Shown in pieces: positions 1 to 8,692 of a stretch of DNA of 64,000 bases. The stretch is from Eublepharis macularius. Lineage: Eukaryota > Chordata > Lepidosauria > Squamata > Eublepharidae. A program made the translations under genes and the position numbers. The stretch is taken from NCBI RefSeq assembly GCF_028583425.1, contig NC_072794.1, positions 26,781,232 through 26,845,231 on the forward strand, written 5' to 3'. Under the pieces are notes generated by a model, which saw only the letters and a list, made by a program, of their open reading frames with translations, ran no database searches and had not been told where the DNA came from. Numbering within the stretch: the stretch's first letter is position 1; every line of letters begins with the position of its first letter.

Positions 1-71
1 TGTCAGCTCTCTGCCTCCCTGTAATCTTTCCCATAAGAATAATCCCCAGTATGGTTTTTCTTTACATATCT

Positions 72-147
72 ATCTAAAGAAGTGAGCTGTGGCTCACAAA
101 AGCGCTTATTGAAATAAACGTTAGTCTTTCAGGTGCTGCTAAACTTG
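72..147 (+). mobile_element. Penelope-type 3' tail fragment in NPHS2 intron
   Basis: Reads as the dispersed amniote tail with GAAGTGAGC, a loop, GGCTCAC, then AAAGC and GTTAGTCTTTCAGGTGCT. The same tail ends the coding Penelope-like element at 3611-4480, so this is a tail-only remnant. Fossil. Confidence 0.5.
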
Positions 148-243
148 TGTTTTATTACTGTTTGGAAAGACAAGAGTGACCCTGCAGCTCACTGCCATGA
201 GGGACTGCAGTCTGTGTCACCAGGATGCCTATTTCTATTTCAG

Positions 244-322
244 AAAAGATGTTCGATTGCCAGCTGAGCTTCAGGAGTCTCTGGCTGTACAAGCAGAAGC
301 CCAACGCCAGGCCAGAGTGAAG
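244..322 (+). CDS. NPHS2: NPHS2 penultimate coding exon
   Basis: A 79-nt exon between a pyrimidine-rich acceptor ending tttcag and donor gtaaga. The first base completes a codon from the previous exon. It then reads [20 protein letters not shown] and RQARVK, the stomatin-family junction of PHB core and C-terminal helix. It ends in phase 0. Confidence 0.92.
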
Positions 323-3300
323 GTAAGAGCACGCTCATGCCCTGTATGTTCATGACTGGAGACCTTTCATACAGGCCTTCTCCAGTTCAGGTCACTGTTT
401 AAATCACAGTGTTCAGTGGTAGAGATCTGTTTGGCGTGCAGAAGGTCCCAGGTTCAATTCTTGGCAAGTGCTCAGTGCTAAATGTATATACACACACCAG
501 TGCTGGGTTTATAATCTGAGAGACTATTATAATTCAAATACTCCCTTGCTCCTCCTCTCCAGCATGATGTGTGCTAGAGCAAAGCAATTGGCAGTTTGAA
601 TACTCAATACAAAACACTGCTTTATTGTAACAGTAAGCCAATTCACATTTTAAAAAGTCTACATGACCTCCGTGAAGACTTTTGATCAGAGATATGCTGC
701 AACTTCCATGCTCAGAAATCGGATCCCAGGCATGGGGCAGTTATTTGTCCTATTGAGGAAACATGTATATACTGAAGACTCCATGTAAGTTTCTCCAGTG
801 GAGCAAATGGTGGTCCTTGGGGCAGTAAAAAAGGCTGAGAAAATGATGTGAGGAGAGGGTCGTGCCCCCAGTCCCCACATGCCATGGGTCTCTAAGAACA
901 GAGCTCCAGGTGTGAAACACATAACACAAGTCTAATCAAAAGATTTGTACTTTCTCCTATGAAAGCGAACACACACACACATGGCTATTTACCTTCTCCC
1001 TTTCCCATATGAATAGCAATGTAGAACCCTTTCCAACAGCCAGTGTGCTGTTAGGACCCTGGCTCTATCTACTGAGCATATTTCATCCTGCCCTTCCTCT
1101 AGTGAGTCTAAGCCAGTGGTTCTTAACCTTTTTTGTGCAATGAATCCCTTTGGCAATCTGGTGAAGCCTACGGACCCTTTCTTAGAATAACATTTTTAAA
1201 TGTATAAAATAAAATAAGATTACAGAGGAAGTCAATTATATTGAAATAGGGTCAAGCACCGAGTCATTTCTGACCCATGGGGGGACGTCGCATCATGACG
1301 TTTTCTTGGCAGACTTTTTGTTACGGGGTGGTTTGCCATTGCCTTCCCCAGTCATCTACACTTTACCCCCAGGAAACTGGGTACTCGTTCTACCGACCTC
1401 GGAAGGATGGAAGGCTGAGTCAACCTTGAGCCGGCTACCTGAACCTGGCTTCCACCAGGATCAAACTCAGGTCGTGAGCAGAGCTAGGGCTGCAGTACTG
1501 CAGCTTACCACTCTGCGCCACAGGGCTCTTACAAATTGAAATACAGTTATCAAAATACTAAAAAAACGCAAATCTGTGATATAGTAATATACGTGCTTCT
1601 TTATTGAGGCATTAAATAACAAGATGTAATTTTTTTTCCTGTCCAAATTCACGGGCACCCTGAAATCTATCCACAAACTCCAGGTTAAGATGCCCTGGCC
1701 TAGGGCATCACAAAAGGTTCTTGCTCTCCCACTTTGTCCTCACAACAACTTGTTAAGGAAGGTCAGGCTGTGAGACAAGGACTGTCCCTATATCATCCAG
1801 TGAACTTCAAGGATGAGTAGGGAGTTGAAGCCAAGTCTTCTTGTCTGTCACTCAAACCCCTTCTCTGTTCTCCTGAAGCACATTGGGTAAGGTTGCCAGC
1901 CTGGAGATCTCCTGGAATTACAATTGATCTCTAGACCACTGCAATTAGTTCCTCTGGAGAAAATGGCTGCTTTGGAATGGTGGACTTTATGGCTTTATAC
2001 CCCACAGAGGTCCTGTCTCTCTCCAAACCCCAGACTCCACTCCCAAATAGCCAGGAATTTCCTAGCCTAGAGGTGGTAACCCTATCAACTGGGTGACTTT
2101 TGCCGTTACACTCTTTGAGAGCCAAACTACAAGTGACGCCTGACACAGGTTGGACACTTGTCAGCTTCTCTCAAGTTTTGATGGGAAATGTAGGCAGATT
2201 GGTGGAATGTTGGACAAGTGACAGTTGAAAAGTCTGTTGGACAGCAGTCAGAGAGCCAAGCTGCAAGACCAGGATGCCTACATTTCCCATCAAAACTTGA
2301 GGGAAGCTGACAAGTGTCCAACCTGTGTCAGGCGTCACTTGTAGCTTGGCTCTCAGTCTAACCTATTTTACAGGACTGGTGAGGACAAAACATGGAAGGG
2401 GAGAATAAAAATGTACTGATTGCTAGAGAGAGTGCTTATGCAGAGACACAGGCTCCCTCACAACCATCTGTATTAAACAACCATGAAAGCTTAGGCAAAG
2501 GCCATTGTGCACCTTAGAAGCTTTTCTGGAAATAATATTCTGTGAAAGCCGTTGTGGCAGTTTAGATTGGGAGGAGGGCATTAAAGAACCCTTTCCCCAT
2601 AGGTCCTGTTGTATGGGAGGGAGTCCATTCTAAATCTGCCCTTGCACATTTGCATTTAAGAGTCGAGCAATCTATGCAGGGTCCCCCAGACCCAACTTGG
2701 GTCCCCTGGAACCACGCAGCTGCTTTGGGTAATGGCTGTTAAAAAATAAAGGAGAGCTCAAATGACCTCAGAATGCCACTGCAGGGGAAGGAGGGGTTCC
2801 TTCCTCCCCCCTCAAGCCATTTCCCCATGTCAAAATAGCACAAGGGGCGCGTACCCTCCCCCCATTTTTACTGCTCCACGTGCACAAAATATTCTATGTG
2901 GAACAGAAAAAGCGGAGCGGTGGGGGGGACCTCCCTTGTCTGCTATTTTGACAGGGGGAAATGGCTTGAGGAGTGATTCTGATGCCCGTTTGGGATCTCC
3001 TTTTAACAGCCATTCCCCACAGCTCCTGTGGGGTTACAGGGAACCCAAGTTAGGTCTGAGGAACCCAAACCTAACTCTTTAAAAACCTACAAGTCTAGCT
3101 TGACCCTAAGAGTTCATTGATAGCTAATGCAAACTCTGAATTCTGTTGAAGCCAAGATGGACACAGCAGGTGAAGCGGAACAAAAATGGAGGGAAGGAAA
3201 TTAAGCCAGTTTATGGGTTCGGCCTGAAAATGATGAGCTTTTAGCCTCCCATATGATACAGATTTAACGAGAAAACTCCTTTCAATGACCTTACACTTTA

Positions 3301-3577
3301 GGTGATAGCTGCTGAAGGAGAAAGGGCTGCTTCTGAATCCCTGAAGCTGGCTGCTGAGATAATGTCCAGCGCACCGGCTGCCATTCAGCTTCGTTACCTG
3401 CAGACCTTACAAGCCTTGTCTTCGGACAAACCACCCACCTTTGTTTTACCTTTGCCCTTTGACCTCATGAACCTTTCAACTGGGGCCAGCCTGAAACCCA
3501 CAACTGTTAACCTGTCTCCAGATACAATCATCCACCCAGAAGCTCCAAAGAACCCAAAGGACTCCCCCATGCTATAG
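244..3577 (+). CDS. NPHS2: Podocin, C-terminal part (last two coding exons)
   Basis: Podocin is a stomatin/prohibitin-family membrane scaffold of the kidney podocyte slit diaphragm, where it binds nephrin and cholesterol-rich membrane. The window opens inside the intron before exon 244-322. Coding resumes at 3302-3577 and stops at TAG 3575-3577. The joined 118-codon piece covers the end of the PHB domain helix ([20 protein letters not shown], then [19 protein letters not shown]) and the C-terminal tail. [20 protein letters not shown] and the terminal DSPML match podocin as I remember it and rule out stomatin or STOML3. Splice sites are cag/gtaaga and tttag/GTG. The single intron, 323-3301, holds SINE, hAT, MITE and foldback insertions. 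The N-terminal exons lie left of the window. Confidence 0.93.
415..475 (+). repeat. tRNA-derived SINE, head fragment
   Basis: Has CAGTGGTAGA (box A region) and GGTTCAATTCTTGGCA (box B), the head of the SINE that is complete at 16647-16850. Not a functional tRNA gene. Confidence 0.6.
1114..1697. mobile_element. hAT-like non-autonomous transposon, carrying a nested SINE
   Basis: Ends are CAGTGGTTCTTAACC and the inverse of CAGGGCATCTTAACC, a typical hAT terminal inverted repeat. The 8-bp flanks GTCTAAGC and GCCTAGGG agree at 5 of 8 positions, an old target duplication. A tRNA SINE (1249-1534) is inserted inside. No transposase. Confidence 0.65.
1249..1534 (-). mobile_element. tRNA-derived SINE (squamate-wide family) nested in a hAT
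   Basis: On the minus strand it starts GAGCCCTGTGGCGCAGAGTG, has box B-like GAGTTTGATCCTGG, and ends with GACTCGGTGCTTGACC. It is flanked by ATTGAAATA at 1240-1248 and 1535-1543, the target-site duplication. Essentially full length. ORFs across it are spurious. Confidence 0.8.
1888..2084. mobile_element. TAGGGTTGCC-type hAT-like element
   Basis: Inverted ends TAAGGTTGCCAGCCT and the inverse of TAGGGTTACCACCTC. Same family as 53005-53232, with a shared internal GGAGAAAATGGCT stretch. No convincing target duplication, so an older copy. Confidence 0.6.
2116..2355. mobile_element. Palindromic MITE, family A
   Basis: TGAGAGCCAAACTACAAGTG at the left is inverted at the right end. The arms continue through GACGCCTGACACAGGTTGG and CATCAAAACTTGA for about 90 bp each. 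Same family as 26698-26927. Lies in the last NPHS2 intron. No coding capacity. Confidence 0.8.
2687..3058. mobile_element. Foldback element with long imperfect inverted repeats
   Basis: CAGACCCAACTTGGGTCCCC at the left is matched by the inverse at the right end. Both arms share AATGGCTGTTAAAA, TCAAGCCATTTCCCC and TGTCAAAATAGCA, so arms are about 180 bp. In the NPHS2 intron. The ORF at 2762-3082 is a shadow of the repeat. Confidence 0.7.
3302..3577 (+). CDS. NPHS2: NPHS2 last coding exon
   Basis: A 276-nt exon after acceptor cttacactttag: 91 residues plus TAG. It begins [20 protein letters not shown] and ends PKDSPML. The leading GTG is an internal valine codon, not a start. A Penelope-like insertion begins about 33 bp after the stop, so the 3' UTR is unusual. 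Confidence 0.93.
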   Translation: MIAAEGERAASESLKLAAEIMSSAPAAIQLRYLQTLQALSSDKPPTFVLPLPFDLMNLSTGASLKPTTVNLSPDTIIHPEAPKNPKDSPML

Positions 3578-3610
3578 AAACGCAGCACTTTGATTGCAAG
3601 CTAGTTTCTG

Positions 3611-4480
3611 GTGCGTAGGCACGTAGGTCTGCAATCGAACAGCAAGATCCGGGTCAAAAAGCACCTTAAAGACCAACTAGATTTCCAAGGTATGAGCTTT
3701 CAAGAGTCAAAGCTCCCTTTGCTAGATACAAAGAGTAGAAAAAGGAAGGCTGAGGGTATTGTAAATTAGAGTGTTAGGAAGCTAGCTATAATACATGTTG
3801 TAATTAGCTTGATAGAGCATGGGTGAGAAATGCAGAAAATTAGCATCTGTAATGAGAGAAAAATCCTATGTCGCGATTCAGTTCTGGGGGATCCATTGTT
3901 CCAAATTTGCAAATAAAGTCAATTTCAGCAATCTCACCTTATAATTTTCCTTTGACGTTTCTCTGCTTGAAAACTGCTAGTCTTAAGTCAGCAAGGGAAT
4001 GTTGTAGGAAATTGAAATGTTCTCCCACTGGTTTTTGAACGTTGTGCTTGTTATCAGATGTAAGTCCTTTTATTCTTTTTGCAAAGGAACCAACCTGTTT
4101 GTCCAGTATAGAAAGCTGAATGGTATTGCTGATACTTGATGGCATATTTAACGTTGGAAGATGAACAAGTGAGTGAGTCTGAGATGGTATAGCTGGTGTT
4201 GTTAGGACCCGTGGCGGTGTTGTTTATGGGGACAGAGCTGGCATCTTGCTTTATTGCAGGCCCAGGTCCCAGACTTGGTATCTATATTGGAAAGTCTGTT
4301 GTTGTGGGTAAGGAGGAGTTCTTTAAGGTTGGGGACTATTGGTGGACAAGGAACGTTTGCCTTCCAGTGCCCACTCTGTTCCACCAGTTGGAGGTCTGCA
4401 TTGAGGGGGGGATTGGCAAAAATCCCCATCTTCTGTCATTGGAAATCCTCTGTGGGATCCAACCCATAGTGTAATATAAT
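3611..4480 (-). mobile_element. Penelope-like element, 3' portion with linker and GIY-YIG region, broken
   Basis: Minus-strand translation gives APNLKELL-like PNLKELLLTHNN, then CNKARCQLCPHK (the Cys/His linker of Penelope proteins), then GEHFNFLQHSLADLR and ICKFGTMDPP of the endonuclease C-terminus. It ends with the common tail GGTGCTTTTTGACCCGGATC and GCAGACC. Several interruptions; a fossil. Lies about 33 bp after the NPHS2 stop codon. Confidence 0.75.
3912..3917 (+). promoter_or_regulatory. Candidate NPHS2 poly(A) signal inside the Penelope copy
   Basis: First AATAAA downstream of the NPHS2 stop. It lies antisense in the Penelope-like insertion. Two further AATAAA at 4485-4490 and 4645-4650 are alternatives. 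Choice cannot be made without transcripts. Confidence 0.3.
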
Positions 4481-4539
4481 GGATAATAAACTATTGGATG
4501 AGGGAAAACCTTCATTCAGATTCTTGTTCTGGAATGACA

Positions 4540-4660
4540 CTCACAGGGTGACTTTGGGTCTGTCATAATCTCTCAGTGTTATCTACCTCACAGGGGTGTT
4601 GTGAGGGTAAAATAGGATGAGGAGGACTATGCGTGCTACCCCTGAATAAAACATATGTTA
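4540..4660 (+). repeat. MIR-type SINE (tRNA head, L2-like tail), 3' part
   Basis: GGGTGACTTTGGGTCTGTCA then CTACCTCACAGGGGTGTTGT and GAGGGTAAAATAGGATGAGG match the body of the family complete at 27718-27955. Confidence 0.6.
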
Positions 4661-4829
4661 AAAAGCAACAATTAAATACAATCAATTTGCCTCTAGAATC
4701 ATTTATTTAAACTAAATCTTAAAATTCTTCAATGGCTATATTTCAAGGCAGTCATTGACCCAGATAAGCGGAGAAAGTGTGCAGAATTGAATGAGCCATC
4801 CCTTTGGGAAAACCGTTCAGCTACAGCCT

Positions 4830-5660
4830 AGCACCCATTCGCACTACTCCCTGGGCCCTGCTGCAACCCGTCCACACAGTGGCAGTGACCACCACAGCCA
4901 AAATGGCTTGAAAAATTGCAGCACAAGCTCTGCGGTTTGTCGGTCTTGTTAATTGGCACTAGAGCTGGATCGGGGGGGCAGGGGGGGTAGTCTGCCCCTG
5001 GTGCCACCAAGGAGGGGGCGCCGGGCACAGCTGCCAGCCACCGGGAGCGCACGGGCAGCAGCGCAGGCAGCCTCTCAGCCCCCTGCGCTGCCTTTCGCCT
5101 GCCCTGCAGGACAGGTGGTGGCCAGCTTGCCATGCGGGTGGCATGCTCCACCCTGCATGACGACGTCACGGAAGTGACATCATCCCGCAGCGCCGGGAGT
5201 GCAGCCAGACTTGGGTTGCCCTGGGTGCCTGCAACCCTAGATCTGGCCCTTATTGGCACCCCCAAAGCTAGGGAAGAGGAGGAGCCGACCAGGAGACCCT
5301 TTTCTGTGGGAAGGCGTGCGATTGGCGCCTTTCCCAACCAACATCGGCAGGAGCAGGGCGCTTCCTTGCTCTCCTTGTCCACTAGGTAAGCTGAGCTTCA
5401 GGTTGGAGAGGGTCAGTGGTGCACAGGCAGCCACTCGGGCACCCCCCTTTGCCTTCATGGCGGCCTGCGCCCCGTGGGCACAGTAGGCGCCACGTGGAGG
5501 CACCGGGTCTCCCCCTTTTTCCCCTCCCTGGTCCCTGTGCTGCGCCCGGTCGTGCTGCGCGCTCGCCCCTTCCTCGCTTGGCTGGGGGCTGCGGGAGTGG
5601 GCTGTGGACCGGGCAACGTGTCCTCCTGCAGTGCTGCCTCCAGCCCCTGCGCCTGTCAGA
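4830..5660. other. GC-rich intergenic block, probably transposon-derived
   Basis: About 800 bp of GC-rich, CpG-bearing sequence with overlapping ORFs on both strands and no recognisable protein. Positions near 5232 read TGCAACCCTA, the end of the TAGGGTTGCC-type hAT-like family, and the upstream GACGTCACGGAAGTGACATC resembles that family's interior. Exact borders are unresolved. A CpG island without a known gene is the alternative. Confidence 0.4.
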
Positions 5661-5879
5661 GGGTACCAGAACAGACTTACACTGGTTCAACTGTTCCCCA
5701 AGAGTCTCATAAAAAGGGTGGACAAGAGTGATGGAGATGGAGATCTGTATTATTAGAAAAATTCTGAAATAAGTAAAGTTACAACTAAGGGGAAAACCAT
5801 ATCAATTAAAGTCACTACAACCAGAAAGACAAATATATATATTTCTTGAGTTTTCCTAGCAGCCTCTAAAAGGTTTTTT

Positions 5880-6030
5880 TAAAATTTGCGTTGTCTTCCA
5901 GTTCTGTAATCCTTGTTCTACTGCATTTATTGAAGGGTTTTGCTGTTTGTTTGAATTGGTTTTGATGTTTGGTGAGCTGCCTTGAGTCTCAGTAAGAAAC
6001 GCACATGATAAAGGAAGTAAATAAATAAAA
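5880..6030 (+). repeat. L2-type LINE 3' tail
   Basis: TGAGCTGCCTTGAGTCTCAG followed by AAATAAATAAA is the usual squamate L2/SINE 3' end. Non-coding. Confidence 0.45.
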
Positions 6031-6295
6031 TAACTGCGGATGACCCAGCTTGGAGCATGCATTCTCATTTTAGGCTGATTCCATTTTTGTTTATTCCGTT
6101 TTCAATGATGGTTTGGTGCTACACTAACCAAAATGGTTAGAAGGCAAAATTGTTCTGAAGCTTATGTCTGTTTCCAGCCTGGGAAAAATTGTGCTTCCCC
6201 AAGTAACAGTATGCATTTCCTTTAAAATTTATGTATCTGTACACTGTTTTTTTCCCTCAACGAGGACCCAAAATGGTTTACATCATCATTCACTC

Positions 6296-6632
6296 CTACT
6301 GGTTAGAGTGTCTAGGAACTGGGAGACCCAGTTTTGAATCCCCACTTTGCTATGAAAGATTTCTGGGTGACCTGGAACAAGTCAGTCCCTCAGCCTAACC
6401 TACCTCACAGGGTGGTTGTGAGGAGAAAATGGAGGAGAAGAGGATGTTGTAAGACATTTGGTGTCCCATTGTGGAGAAAGGCAGGGAATGGATGGATGGA
6501 AATCTTTACAACAGCAGCCTTGTTAGGCAAGTCAAGCTGGCTGGTTTAAGGTCACCCAGCGAGCTTCAATGGCAGAGTGGTCATTTGAACCTAGGTGTTT
6601 CTGATCCTAGTCCAACACTCTAACCCCTACAG
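6296..6632. repeat. Two MIR-type SINE copies, head-to-head remnants
   Basis: 6296-6510 (+) has TTAGAGTGTCTAGGAACTGG, box B-like GAATCCCC and CTACCTCACAGGGTGGTTGT. 6520-6632 (-) has the inverse (GGTCACCCAGCGAGCTTCAA, CTAGTCCAACACTCTAACCC). Separate insertions in opposite orientation. Confidence 0.65.
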
Positions 6633-6639
6633 CACATAG

Positions 6640-6791
6640 GAAGGCTAGATCAGTAGTAGAGCATGTGGTTTGCACACAGATTGTCCTAGGTTCAATCCAT
6701 TTAACAGGAACTTAGTATGGCCAAAATCTACTCGAGATCTTGGAGAGCCACTGAAAGACCAATGAGAGAACTCAGGGTTATATGATTCATT
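6640..6791 (+). repeat. tRNA-derived SINE, diverged copy
   Basis: GATCAGTAGTAGAGCATGTG, GGTTCAATCC and CTTGGAGAGCCACTG follow the order of the complete copy at 16647-16850. Confidence 0.6.
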
Positions 6792-6799
6792 CATATAAG

Positions 6800-7230
6800 C
6801 AGGGGTCATTTCGTAGAAAAGGAGCTGGAGGAACTCATTAGCATAACTCATTAGCATATGCCACGCCTCTTGCCATCACCGGAAGTGTCATTAGTATAAC
6901 TGATTTGCATATGCCACACCCCCTGACATCACCTATTCTGGCTGTTTTGGACCCAATCCTGGCCATTCAGGGCTAAAATTGGGCCCAAAATGGCAAAAAG
7001 GGGCTGAAAATGGCTGAAAAGGGGCCCAAAATAGTCAGGATTGGGCCACTTATGAGCGGCAGCATGATCCACCACCCGTCAGAGGCCCAATCCGGGCCAT
7101 TTCGGCCCCAGTCCAGGCCGAAATGGGCCCAAAATGGCCAAGAGTCAGGTGGGCCGGGCCACCTGACGTGATCTCTTTGGGGAACAGCCGGAACTGCATT
7201 CCTGTGCGTTCCCCCTCAAAATGAGCCCTG
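6800..7230. mobile_element. hAT non-autonomous transposon, 431 bp, with 8-bp target duplication
   Basis: Begins CAGGGGTCATTTCGTAGAAA and ends with CGTTCCCCCTCAAAATGAGC then CCTG. It is flanked by perfect CATATAAG (6792-6799 and 7231-7238). The interior repeats GGGCCCAAAATGGC-like motifs. A second copy, inverted, is at 53536-53968. No transposase. Confidence 0.9.
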
Positions 7231-7238
7231 CATATAAG

Positions 7239-8237
7239 TATAACACTATTTCAGATATTCACTATGGAGAGAAAAGTGGAATACTAAGAGGAAATGTAAG
7301 CTATAGTGCCACACATTTCTGTTGATGGATCTTTGGCCAAGATTTCAGAAAAACATGAGAACAGTTGGCTCCACTTCACCATTCAAAGAGGAAGATTTGA
7401 GCTGTTTCAGCTCTAGTGCAGTCCTCTGGTTTGCTGGTCAATGCACATTGCTTGGCCTGTACCCCCCCCCCCAAAAAGACACACATACGTGTGGGGAGGG
7501 CAGGAGATACCAGTTCTTATGTCAAAGAGAAAAATATACTCTCTAGTCTTCCAAGACAGATTTCATCAGACAGAAATCCATGAGGCAAAAAATGTGTAAA
7601 TGATGAACGAGATACTGATTGTCACCAAATATGATTTCAAAAAGAAACAAACAGCTGTGAAAGACTAACTAAGTACAGTGTATATTTTGACAAGACAAGC
7701 CAAGCAGTGCAAGTGACCAGGAATCAGTTCCTGGAGACCTTGTTTGTGGACATCATCACTGGAGAGACCTCTCCATTCCACAGTTCACATGTGCATTGCA
7801 GAGAAGTAGCGGGATTCAGGAATCTCTCACTTCACACTGGGTGGAAGACAGAAACATCTCCCAAGTCTTCTGGCATATGCAGAGGATTTGGCAGAGGGGA
7901 GGAGACAACATCTCACTTGACACCACAACAGGAGGTGCTCAGAAGCAGGAAGAATCATTCACACTGCTTCTAAATTCCTCTAAAGCATGATATGAGGTAA
8001 CAGAACAACCAACTAATCCCCAATTCTAAGGGCAGGACCCCCCCCCACACACACACTTTGTGCTAGGCTTTGAGGAGGTGTCAAAATACCCCCTCCCCAA
8101 GTCTTTTGCTGTTTCTGCTGATCCCTCAACCACAGTCTTTGAATTAAAGGCAGTGTCACTCATTCACTTGGTCCCATATTTTGGAGGCACCTGGAAGTGC
8201 CGCAGCAGAGTGATTCCTCCCAAAGCCTCTGCCTGTA
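7239..8237. other. Intergenic, nothing recognised
   Basis: Unique-looking sequence between the hAT and the hairpin at 8238, with short C-runs at about 7460 and 8040. The short ORFs here have no recognisable motif. It should contain the distal 3' UTR of AXDND1 if that UTR is long. Confidence 0.4.
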
Positions 8238-8304
8238 CCACTGACTGACTGACACACACTCACTCTCTAGTGGAGTGAGTGTGTGTCAGTCAGTCAGTCA
8301 GTGG
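8238..8304. repeat. Perfect short hairpin with CTGA tandem units
   Basis: CCACTGACTGACTGACACAC and CACTCACTC face their inverse across a 6-nt loop. The right arm has one extra 4-bp CAGT unit. 315 bp 3' of the AXDND1 stop, so it may be in the 3' UTR. Confidence 0.8.
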
Positions 8305-8618
8305 CTACTAACACTTGAGGACTCTTATACAAAATGTTCTGAAGCTTCTCTGGGAAATACCAAGAAATACTTCAAAACAAACCATTTCCTCCATTTTTAT
8401 GGGTGAATACACTGATAGAGAATCCCTTACTCTTACAAATAACTAAAGACTTGGGAAACAATCCATCAGGGTTCAGCCAATGGCGGTACATATTCTGTGC
8501 GAATACACTAAAAGGGTCCTCGGTCGCCCCTGTGCTCCAGAGATGTGCAGTCCTCAAATGGTGTCCCACGTCCGCTACAAGCAGGAGCCCAAAGGCTTTC
8601 TTGAGGTCATTGTTTCCT

Positions 8619-8692
8619 TCAGCGCTTGGGTTTGGTGGACTTCTTAGCCTTAGTGGATGAGCGACGAACCCGTGATGATGAGTCAGGCTCTT
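8619..8692 (-). CDS. AXDND1: AXDND1 coding exon 25 (residues 1068-1091, stop)
   Basis: 74 nt from acceptor ttaaag to TGA 8619-8621. Encodes [20 protein letters not shown] then KPKR, a basic tail. No AATAAA is evident on this strand within about 600 bp; the poly(A) site is unresolved. Confidence 0.85.

Noticed and set aside
4828-5731. ORFs up to 184 codons as a novel gene
   Set aside because: Composition-driven: many frames open together in GC-rich sequence, with low-complexity Ala/Pro/Gly/Arg translations and no splice or promoter context.
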